Below, in pieces: positions 27,824 to 35,150 of a DNA stretch of 64,000 bases (positions are counted from its first letter, which is position 1; every line of letters starts with the position of its first letter). Source of the DNA: an uncultured Aquimarina sp. (lineage in GTDB: Bacteria > Bacteroidota > Bacteroidia > Flavobacteriales > Flavobacteriaceae); contig CANMML010000011.1 in assembly GCA_947499005.1 (NCBI GenBank), positions 1 through 64,000 on the forward strand, in the 5' to 3' direction. The translations under genes were made by a program, and so were the position numbers. The notes beneath the pieces were generated by a model. That model was given only the letters and a program-made list of their open reading frames with translations, was not told where the DNA came from and made no database searches.

Positions 27824-27851
27824 TTTTTTGATACGTTTCTCTATCAAAAAA
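27824..27851 (+). terminator. A/T-rich hairpin after the first DUF4157 cargo
   Basis: Arms TTTTTTGATA (27824-27833) and TATCAAAAAA (27842-27851) pair around an eight-base loop just after the stop. It is weakly terminator-like; there is no GC-rich stem. Confidence 0.35.
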
Positions 27852-27920
27852 CACTGAAAATCACATGTTATTAAATAATTAATAGTACTCCAGTTTTAAT
27901 ATAATTAGAAGATTTTAGGG

Positions 27921-30122
27921 ATGTATACACATGTAGAGAAATCGAAGCAAGGTAAAGAAAGGGTTAAAGCAAATGTTGTTTTTCAAAAGCAGAATAGCAA
28001 TACTTCTACGTTACAGCTGGTAGACAATCGCCCAGGAGCTATTATTCAAAGAGAAATGCATGGAAAGAAAAATAATAGTCCTCAGGCTCAGAAAGCGATT
28101 CAACTGCAGGCAACGATGAACAAGCATTTTATTCAAGAACAACAAGTATTTCAGAAAAAGGAAAATAATACAGGCTTACCAGATAAACTAAAATCGGGAA
28201 TAGAGAATTTATCTGGTCACAGTATGGATGATGTAAAAGTGCATTACAATTCATCGAAACCAGCTCAGCTGAATGCACACGCCTATGCGCAGGGGACTAA
28301 TATTCATGTGGCTAGTGGACAAGAAAAGCATTTACCACACGAAGCTTGGCATGTCGTACAACAAAAGCAGGGTAGGGTAAAGCCTACAATACAAATGAAA
28401 GGTGGTGCCCATATAAATGATGATGCTGGGTTAGAGAAAGAAGCAGATGTAATGGGAGCAAAAGTGCTACAAGGAAATTTATCTGTGGAAAATACAGTTA
28501 CTTCAGCATCTTCTTTGTTATCGGATACTCACCCTATTCAAAAGAAAATTTTAGATCAAAATAAGAGCTATTATACCCCAAGATTTGATGGGAAGGTGTT
28601 ACAAAGACAAATTGAATATGATGCTTCTAAAAGTGCTTATGAAACGAATAGTACACGCCCTGGTTGGCGAAAAGTAGCAGAGGAAGCATTACTTGAAGAA
28701 TTTAATATTAGACATGGTTTAACTATCGATAAGTTGAATTACGCTCAAAAAAAATTAGATCGTTGTCATATAGTTGCTTTTGAAGATATTCAAACCAATA
28801 TGGCTTCTTTTCTTAATAAAAGCAAGAGTGCCAGTGATTTTGAAAGTTTTATATATACTATAACAGCACATCTACAATCCTCTGGCGAGGAAAGAATAGG
28901 GATTATTACGAATTGGAGATACCTTCAAGATATCGTTAAAACAGGAAGTACCGATAGTATTGTTACTTCTGCAAATTCCCTTTTAAGTCGCCTTAATAGT
29001 ATTTCAGAAAATTTAAGAGCAGGAAATAAATACCTTAATGCATACATACAACAAAACTTAGATTTACTTTTTCAAAAAACAAATTCTGGAAAATACCAAT
29101 TAACAGATCATAGTCGAACAGTACTTTCGAAAGGAGGAAGTAATGTTAGTGATGTTCTACGTACTCCAGGAAAAAGTCGTCTAGTAACTTCTGAGGGGCC
29201 AATTGCTTTTGGGGATATGACCCCCAGAAGTGAAGCAGCAACCAAAAGCCGTGCTTTTACAACAAGAGAGGCAAAATCATCAAATGTAAGGAGAGCATTA
29301 TATGGCAAGGACTCAGATAAACCGCAAGTAAAAGGGTATAGAAAGGCTACGACTACTGCGGTACATCCACAAATACTGAAATTACAACCTTTAGTTGATT
29401 TAAATAAAGTAAACCTTTTAACACTAAAAAAGAGAGAATCTGATTTAAGAGGAGGTTTAGATAAACTTGTAACGATTAGTAAAGAGGCAAATGATTATAA
29501 TGAATTTTTGAAATTAAGAACTTCTTTAAATCAAAAGATAGGAGGGGTTGGAAATGAGCTTGGAGGAATAAACAACAATTTAACAGCGCTAATACCAAAA
29601 TATCATCAAAATAAGAAATCCTTGGATGGGTTATTAGGACAAAGAAATGCAATTCAGATACAGATGCATCGAACGGATAATGTAAATGCATACGAACAGC
29701 ATGAGCAAAACGCATTTCACCAAGGGAATATGTTGCAATCAGGTCATACAACAGATCCGACAAGCTATCAACAAAGTTATGCTGAAATGAATAGGTTGGC
29801 TTCAACACATCAGGATGTTTCAAGCTTTTTAGTTCAAAGACAACAATTAAATACTTTGGATTTTCAGATACACCATTTACAACAAGAAAATAGTCAAATA
29901 GAAAACTTATATCAGTATTCAAAAAGTCTAGAAACTGATTTAAACAATTTGAATCAACAATTAATGAATGTTAACGCGGCAATAGCTAGTCTTGAATCAT
30001 CTTCAAGTGATGTAAGTCTTTTCAATAATCTGTTAGGTCAGTTTCATTCCACATTGACAATGATAACGACTACAGAACAAGAAATTCACCGATTACAATA
30101 TGAGCTTAGTCAAATTAAATAA
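27921..30122 (+). CDS. Predicted eCIS cargo: leader, DUF4157, possible His-Me nuclease, coiled coil
   Basis: This 733-residue protein starts MYTHVEKS. Its leader at residues 34-44 (VDNRPGAIIQR) is followed by NNSPQAQKAIQLQATM, a pattern common at the start of DUF4157 proteins. DUF4157 spans about 82-183, with HEAWH at 140-144 and EKEAD at 172-176. PIQKK near 205 marks the junction. The next region contains DRCHIVAFEDI at 280-290, which recalls the D-R-x-H motif of His-Me finger nucleases, but metal and substrate residues cannot be confirmed. Residues about 480-733 are Gln/Asn/Leu-rich coiled coil. A DNA- or RNA-degrading toxin is possible, not shown. Confidence 0.68.
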   Translation: MYTHVEKSKQGKERVKANVVFQKQNSNTSTLQLVDNRPGAIIQREMHGKKNNSPQAQKAIQLQATMNKHFIQEQQVFQKKENNTGLPDKLKSGIENLSGHSMDDVKVHYNSSKPAQLNAHAYAQGTNIHVASGQEKHLPHEAWHVVQQKQGRVKPTIQMKGGAHINDDAGLEKEADVMGAKVLQGNLSVENTVTSASSLLSDTHPIQKKILDQNKSYYTPRFDGKVLQRQIEYDASKSAYETNSTRPGWRKVAEEALLEEFNIRHGLTIDKLNYAQKKLDRCHIVAFEDIQTNMASFLNKSKSASDFESFIYTITAHLQSSGEERIGIITNWRYLQDIVKTGSTDSIVTSANSLLSRLNSISENLRAGNKYLNAYIQQNLDLLFQKTNSGKYQLTDHSRTVLSKGGSNVSDVLRTPGKSRLVTSEGPIAFGDMTPRSEAATKSRAFTTREAKSSNVRRALYGKDSDKPQVKGYRKATTTAVHPQILKLQPLVDLNKVNLLTLKKRESDLRGGLDKLVTISKEANDYNEFLKLRTSLNQKIGGVGNELGGINNNLTALIPKYHQNKKSLDGLLGQRNAIQIQMHRTDNVNAYEQHEQNAFHQGNMLQSGHTTDPTSYQQSYAEMNRLASTHQDVSSFLVQRQQLNTLDFQIHHLQQENSQIENLYQYSKSLETDLNNLNQQLMNVNAAIASLESSSSDVSLFNNLLGQFHSTLTMITTTEQEIHRLQYELSQIK
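28163..28458. repeat. DUF4157-encoding direct repeat, copy A
   Basis: This 296-base block recurs at 31541-31836 with only two differences (28418/31796 and 28451/31829), while sequences on either side are unrelated. It encodes the whole DUF4157 core including HEAWH. The other two copies in the island (26818-27040 and 30262-30480 approximately) encode nearly the same protein but differ at many silent sites. Recent gene conversion or module duplication explains this best. Confidence 0.92.
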
Positions 30123-30148
30123 TGGTTTAAAAAGAATAGGGTTTAGAT

Positions 30149-31315
30149 ATGTACAGTCAAGAAAAAAAACAGAGAAATAAAGAAGTGTCATCTTTGAAAT
30201 CAAGAGAAGGAACTTCTTTGAAAGATAATAGAAAGCTTCATGATCCTATTCAAAGAAAACCCAACAATACGGGCTTGCCAGATCAGTTAAAATCAGGAAT
30301 AGAGAATTTATCTGGCCACAGTATGAATGATGTAAAAGTGCATTACAATTCATCGAAACCAGCTCAATTGAATGCACACGCCTATGCGCAAGGGACTAAT
30401 ATTCATTTGGCTTGTGGGCAAGAAAAGCATTTGCCACATGAAGCTTGGCATGTAGTACAACAAAAGCAAGGTCGCGTACAACCTACAACTACTATTGGTG
30501 GTCAAAAGCTAAATGATAATGTTGGGTTGGAAAAAGAAGCAGATGTGATGGGAGCAGAAAGTCTAAAAAACAATCGGTCATTAACTTCTGTAAGCTCAAA
30601 AAGCTCAAAAAGTTCGGAGCCTACTATTCAAGGTAAATTTGAAGGAGCAGGAGCTGCTGTGATAAAGCTTTTAAGTACAATGGAGGGTAGTCCAGCTATT
30701 CTAAATCTTTTGTACAGAAAAATAGAAGCGTTGCCTGAAAAAATACAAGTAAATTTAACTACAGGTAGACTACCAATGAATTACAACTTTTCAAATCATA
30801 GTCTAGAATTGAATGGGACGCTTATTAGACATGGTCTAGGGGCTAAACACGAAAATGAAAAGGGATGGCAAAAAACGATGGCCTTTATTTACGCTTCGGC
30901 CTCACATGAGTTAAGACATATAAATGACCTCCTTATTGATGGAGTATTCTCTAGCAACCCTTCTGGAGAGTTTAAAGATATTGTAGGTTTCTATTTGACA
31001 GAATTGAATGCTTGGCAGTCAGAAGCACGCGCATATCTAGAAAAAGGTGAAATGGATCAGCCTATAGTCAAGTCATGGATATCCTTAAACCCAGAAGCTG
31101 TAAATCTAGATAATGAAATATGGGGACGTTTAAAGCAATATACTAATGGGGCATTCCAACCTCACTTGCCACCCGGAACGAATTGGAATTCAAGGATAAT
31201 AACTAATAAAATCTTACCAGCCATTATTCCAAGAATGGAAGCCTTAAAGGCAGCCTTTTTGAGGAGAGTACCACAGCAGAAAGAAAGTGAGACAGAAAGT
31301 AAAACAGAAAAATAG
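30149..31315 (+). CDS. Predicted eCIS cargo: leader, DUF4157, second zinc metallopeptidase-like domain
   Basis: This 388-residue protein starts MYSQEKK. The leader is at residues 26-37 (DNR, then PIQRK), followed by DUF4157 (about 41-138) with HEAWH at 97-101 and EKEAD at 128-132. A Ser-rich linker leads to TIQGK near 159-163. The C-terminal domain carries a second HExxH, HELRH at 253-257, on a predicted helix. Candidate third ligands are E285 or E292 in TELNAWQSEARAYLE, giving a gluzincin-like layout. This suggests a protease toxin distinct from the DUF4157 unit. It also has a Cys in place of Ser in the conserved HVASG segment of its DUF4157. Confidence 0.72.
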   Translation: MYSQEKKQRNKEVSSLKSREGTSLKDNRKLHDPIQRKPNNTGLPDQLKSGIENLSGHSMNDVKVHYNSSKPAQLNAHAYAQGTNIHLACGQEKHLPHEAWHVVQQKQGRVQPTTTIGGQKLNDNVGLEKEADVMGAESLKNNRSLTSVSSKSSKSSEPTIQGKFEGAGAAVIKLLSTMEGSPAILNLLYRKIEALPEKIQVNLTTGRLPMNYNFSNHSLELNGTLIRHGLGAKHENEKGWQKTMAFIYASASHELRHINDLLIDGVFSSNPSGEFKDIVGFYLTELNAWQSEARAYLEKGEMDQPIVKSWISLNPEAVNLDNEIWGRLKQYTNGAFQPHLPPGTNWNSRIITNKILPAIIPRMEALKAAFLRRVPQQKESETESKTEK

Positions 31316-31433
31316 AATATTTAAGGAAAAATAAGCACTGATTAAAAATCGATTTAGGCAATCCATCGCAATGAAAGGTAAATTTTTGACTTTAAACCTA
31401 TTACGTAATTTTTAAAACTAAATGATTTTAATT

Positions 31434-33542
31434 ATGTATCAAAAAACACCCAAAATACAAGTAAACCAAAACAAGTCAATCCAACGTAATGGAATATCAT
31501 TTGTAGACAATAGACAACTAATTCCTATACAACGAAAACTAAATAATACAGGCTTACCAGATAAACTAAAATCGGGAATAGAGAATTTATCTGGTCACAG
31601 TATGGATGATGTAAAAGTGCATTACAATTCATCGAAACCAGCTCAGCTGAATGCACACGCCTATGCGCAGGGGACTAATATTCATGTGGCTAGTGGACAA
31701 GAAAAGCATTTACCACACGAAGCTTGGCATGTCGTACAACAAAAGCAGGGTAGGGTAAAGCCTACAATACAAATGAAAGGTGGTGCCCATATAAACGATG
31801 ATGCTGGGTTAGAGAAAGAAGCAGATGTGATGGGAGGTAAGGCTTTGCAGATAAACACAAAGGAAGGAGGTAGCCCATTATTAAATTCTAAAGTTTTAAG
31901 TAATCCAATTCAAAGAAAAGTAGGTGTTGAGTATCAAACAACTTGGCTAGTGCAAGGGGACAATCGAAAAAATCATAAAAAGAAAATTATTTCAGGCAGC
32001 TCGTGGTTTCTAGAAAGTGATAATAATGAATTGGAATTTGTTAGTTACCCCCCAGCATCAAGTCCAGAAGCATTAAAATCAAATGTCAAAGGAATGTCTA
32101 AAGAGGCTTTAAAAATCAAAGCAGCTAAAAGTGATTTTGACAAAAAAACAATAGGAAATATTTTAGGAGGAAGTGTTACTTCACATTTTAAGGATGAGCA
32201 CTTTAAACAAGGAAGGGATCAGGACATGTCTGCAAAAGCACAGTTTTCATTTGGACTTTCTTTAAAAAACATGGAATCTTTTCTTCAGAAAATGGGTTCA
32301 GGTAATATAAAAGAAACAGGAGCTTTTGGGGGAAGTAAAAAGTTTAACTTTAAAAACCCGAGTAATAATAAAGAACAGTCTACGCAAGAGTTTATAGAAT
32401 CTAATATCTCAGGTTCTATAAAGAAATCAGAAAAACAACGTGATGCTCTTTCTAAATTAGCTATAGGTAATTCTCCAGAAATGAAAGGTTTCTTGGCTTA
32501 CCTAGCATATTCTATGCAAGCAATGCAGGTACAATATGGAGATACTACAGAGGATAATAATAAAGCGGCTCATTTAGCACAAGAAATTCTAAAAGCTATC
32601 AACGAAGGTAAAGATGTTACGTTTGATGATATTATAGAAGCACATGGGTATAGTGATTATGAGTTAGGTACAATTAATAGGGAGTTGGATGTAACTTATA
32701 AGGAAGATTCGAAAGTCAGCATTGCTAGTAATAAGAAAAAAGAGTTAAATGAATTTGTGAGAAATAGTTTTGAAAAAGGACTTGACTACCCCAAAAATCG
32801 TTTCATTTTTATGAATCGTAGTGGATTTGATAAGATGTATCAATCTTTACCCTCAAAAGATCGTTTATGGTTTGGTGAACACTTAGATGAGGTAATGGAG
32901 AAATTAAAAGTTTCACCAGATGCTCATGTTTTTGCAAGTCCTTTCACTTATAAGAAAAAAAAGAATCAAGGAGATAAAGATACTGACCGAATAGGTTTTT
33001 CTAAAGGACCTACATTAAAAGATTGGCTAAAATCAATTGTAGCAAGTAAAGGTTCTAAGCGGGATGCACTTTCACCTCCAAAAGAATTTATAATGGATGA
33101 TGGCCATCAAGATTCGGATCAATCCTTAGGGTATTTAGCAAAAATGGATAAGGTGATGGTAGATGTACTTAACAAATCTCCAGGAAAAGGAAAGTTGATG
33201 ACAAAAGAAAAACGTCAAACAGAACTTGCTATTTTCGAATTAAGGGCTTGGGGAGACTATATTAAGCCTGAGCATTGGCCTGATCAAAGTTATGATATGG
33301 CTTTTCTTCACGGTCAGATGGCAAAAGGTGATCTTACTTCAGAAAAAGATATGAGTTACTTTAAAAAGGTTCAAAATAAGGTTCATAAATACGAACTATT
33401 AAAATCGCAAGTAATTCCAAACAATGCAAAACTTACAAAGGGACAGAAAACACATCGTAAACAATTCAATAGAGGTTTACGCAATAAAATGGAAAAATTG
33501 CTTGCAGAAATAGAAGTAATACGAAAGGAACATTATGTATAG
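31434..33542 (+). CDS. Predicted eCIS cargo: leader, DUF4157, large unknown C-terminal region
   Basis: I chose the ATG at 31434 (MYQKTPK) over 31422 because three other cargos also begin Met-Tyr. The protein is 702 residues. The leader at 25-35 (DNR, then PIQRK) precedes DUF4157 (about 37-135), with HEAWH at 95-99 and EKEAD at 127-131. A second NPIQRK at 157-162 marks the junction. A segment TTWLVQGDNRKNH, then WFLESDNNELEFVSYP (about 169-206), recalls a W...D..ELEFVT.P pattern found in other DUF4157 proteins. The remaining 490 residues are helical and charged, with FELRAWGDYIKPEHW near 605. No toxin family is recognised. Confidence 0.68.
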   Translation: MYQKTPKIQVNQNKSIQRNGISFVDNRQLIPIQRKLNNTGLPDKLKSGIENLSGHSMDDVKVHYNSSKPAQLNAHAYAQGTNIHVASGQEKHLPHEAWHVVQQKQGRVKPTIQMKGGAHINDDAGLEKEADVMGGKALQINTKEGGSPLLNSKVLSNPIQRKVGVEYQTTWLVQGDNRKNHKKKIISGSSWFLESDNNELEFVSYPPASSPEALKSNVKGMSKEALKIKAAKSDFDKKTIGNILGGSVTSHFKDEHFKQGRDQDMSAKAQFSFGLSLKNMESFLQKMGSGNIKETGAFGGSKKFNFKNPSNNKEQSTQEFIESNISGSIKKSEKQRDALSKLAIGNSPEMKGFLAYLAYSMQAMQVQYGDTTEDNNKAAHLAQEILKAINEGKDVTFDDIIEAHGYSDYELGTINRELDVTYKEDSKVSIASNKKKELNEFVRNSFEKGLDYPKNRFIFMNRSGFDKMYQSLPSKDRLWFGEHLDEVMEKLKVSPDAHVFASPFTYKKKKNQGDKDTDRIGFSKGPTLKDWLKSIVASKGSKRDALSPPKEFIMDDGHQDSDQSLGYLAKMDKVMVDVLNKSPGKGKLMTKEKRQTELAIFELRAWGDYIKPEHWPDQSYDMAFLHGQMAKGDLTSEKDMSYFKKVQNKVHKYELLKSQVIPNNAKLTKGQKTHRKQFNRGLRNKMEKLLAEIEVIRKEHYV
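31541..31836. repeat. DUF4157-encoding direct repeat, copy B
   Basis: Partner of the block at 28163-28458, 294 of 296 bases identical. Both copies are in frame within different cargo genes that otherwise share only the short leader motif. The match ends abruptly at codons for VMGA versus VMGG. Confidence 0.92.
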
Positions 33543-33588
33543 CTTTTATCAATAAAATTTTGAAAGGACATACTTTATGGGATAGTGT

Positions 33589-34323
33589 CTATCCAAAAAA
33601 AGAAGGTTCCCCAGCAGCCTTCAATAAAGGGGTAATAATATCAGTACTTTTTCCATCATTTAGATTAGGTAAAGGGACTAATGTATGATTAACTTTTTTA
33701 TCGATGATTTTCTTTTTAGAAATAACTTTAAAAGCATCATTACATTTGAAGTTTGTTTTTTGTAAAACAGCATTTCCTGTAGAAAGGTTGTAATCAATTA
33801 ATAATTGATTGGTACAGGGGGTATCAATTAGTTGTGTATAACCAATCAACTCGAAGTTATCGTTTTGAAAGCGGTACTTATTTTCCGTTTCCCATTTAGA
33901 TCTGCTTCCTCCAGAATGAAAAATATTAAACAACCCTTTCTCGATAGTGATTTTTCTAAAAGGTTCGCCTGTAACACCTCCCATTTTACTCTCTAAAATG
34001 CCTTCATTGGTTTTTTTCCAAAGCTTCCATGTATCACTCTCTTTTTTAAAGAAATGGATTTCACGTTCAATACCGTTTTCGCTAGACCGATCTGTGTTGT
34101 AAACCACTGCTTTTTCATCTACATTATCACCATCCAAATCTCCTATGGCTTCTGCTAATGCTTCTAGTTTAGGTGTTTCTTTTACTACAGTGTTTTCAAC
34201 AGTTATTTCAGTTGCTTCTGTTTCAGGTGAGTTAGTAACCTCTTCTGTTTTAGCAGCTTTTTTACAATTGGTCAATGATAGAAATAAAGTAATGGCTAAA
34301 AAAGCACTCGTTTTTTTAATCAT
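33589..34323 (-). CDS. Lipoprotein of unknown function
   Basis: A 244-residue protein with a lipoprotein signal peptide: a hydrophobic stretch, then LSLTNC with the lipobox Cys at residue 20. The mature part has a Thr/Glu-rich linker, then a domain starting AIGDLDGDNVDEKAVVYN, which is reminiscent of FG-GAP-like or VCBS-type Asp-rich loops and often annotated simply as hypothetical lipoprotein. It is probably anchored in the outer membrane facing the periplasm. It is convergent with the last cargo gene, and marks the boundary where ordinary chromosomal genes resume. Confidence 0.65.
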   Translation of the reverse strand: MIKKTSAFLAITLFLSLTNCKKAAKTEEVTNSPETEATEITVENTVVKETPKLEALAEAIGDLDGDNVDEKAVVYNTDRSSENGIEREIHFFKKESDTWKLWKKTNEGILESKMGGVTGEPFRKITIEKGLFNIFHSGGSRSKWETENKYRFQNDNFELIGYTQLIDTPCTNQLLIDYNLSTGNAVLQKTNFKCNDAFKVISKKKIIDKKVNHTLVPLPNLNDGKSTDIITPLLKAAGEPSFFG

Positions 34324-34356
34324 AATTTCGATTCTTAAAGTTGACTAGAAATATGA

Positions 34357-35073
34357 TTAAGATTCTTTTTTATTGAATAAAAAGATATCATCACTACCCA
34401 GTCCAGTAAGTTTTTTTATACTCATGTAAACATAACGAATAATTCCGAACATGATTAACATTGAGGGGATTACGATGATAGGGTAGCTATATAAAGTCAT
34501 TTTTCCTAACTCATCATTAAAAGCTTCTGTACCTGTAGGGCTTTGGACAAAATACTTAGCCAACACATAATTCAACACTGCCGAAAGCATAAATGAAAGG
34601 AATAAATAGAAAGATGCCTTTTTAATGCGTTCTTGTAATTCTCCTTGTTGATGGTCCGCTAAATGTTCATTGATGGTAGGCTTATTAAAGATATCATCGT
34701 GATATAAAAACTTAGGAGCGATAGGTACTTTAGTGAAATTGGATGCATAAATAACACAACCTATAATAAAAGGAATTGCCGCTTCTTTAATGGCAATTAA
34801 ATCTGTAGATAATTTCATTACCCCAACAATACCTGATAGAAGGATACTTACGAAACCAAGTACAGATATAAAATTTTTCTCTTTTTTTACAATTAAATCA
34901 TATAACCCATAAATCAAGGGTAATGATAAGGCGATAATTAAAACATGAACAGCGCTTAATCCTAAATCATATCGTTCCGATAATTTTGCACCTTTCATTA
35001 AGATGATTGCGGGAACAACAATATTTACTAAAAGGTTATTAAGCCCGTTGTCTTTTTTTTTGATTTCAGTCAT
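34357..35073 (-). CDS. VC0807-like integral membrane protein
   Basis: This 238-residue protein has about six hydrophobic segments: near residues 12-30, 38-58, 66-90, 95-112, 152-172 and 198-220. It fits the VC0807 family of uncharacterised inner-membrane proteins (NLLVNIVVPAIILMKGAKLS, LSLPLIYGLYDLIVKK). Substrate and function are unknown. It lies between the lipoprotein and porX on the same strand, but the 77-base gap before porX contains AGTATTAAGTA repeats, so cotranscription is uncertain. Confidence 0.65.
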   Translation of the reverse strand: MTEIKKKDNGLNNLLVNIVVPAIILMKGAKLSERYDLGLSAVHVLIIALSLPLIYGLYDLIVKKEKNFISVLGFVSILLSGIVGVMKLSTDLIAIKEAAIPFIIGCVIYASNFTKVPIAPKFLYHDDIFNKPTINEHLADHQQGELQERIKKASFYLFLSFMLSAVLNYVLAKYFVQSPTGTEAFNDELGKMTLYSYPIIVIPSMLIMFGIIRYVYMSIKKLTGLGSDDIFLFNKKES

Positions 35074-35084
35074 TTAACAGTATA

Positions 35085-35150
35085 AAGTATTAAGTACAAA
35101 GTATTAAGTTATCAGGTCTTAATACTGATATCTTAATACTTAATACTAAA
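35085..35150. repeat. AGTATTAAGTA-type intergenic repeat
   Basis: AAGTATTAAGTA-like words occur twice in direct order and then twice as inverted complements (CTTAATACTT), around GTTATCAGG. Related words recur near 42070-42125 and 44100-44132. These short AT-rich repeats are of the flavobacterial intergenic kind and may form a bidirectional hairpin. Confidence 0.5.

Noticed and set aside
29476..29922. 148-codon minus-strand frame inside the large cargo gene
   Set aside because: It lies opposite a Gln/Asn-rich coiled coil and its Leu/Phe-rich translation is an antisense artefact; no ribosome site or motif.
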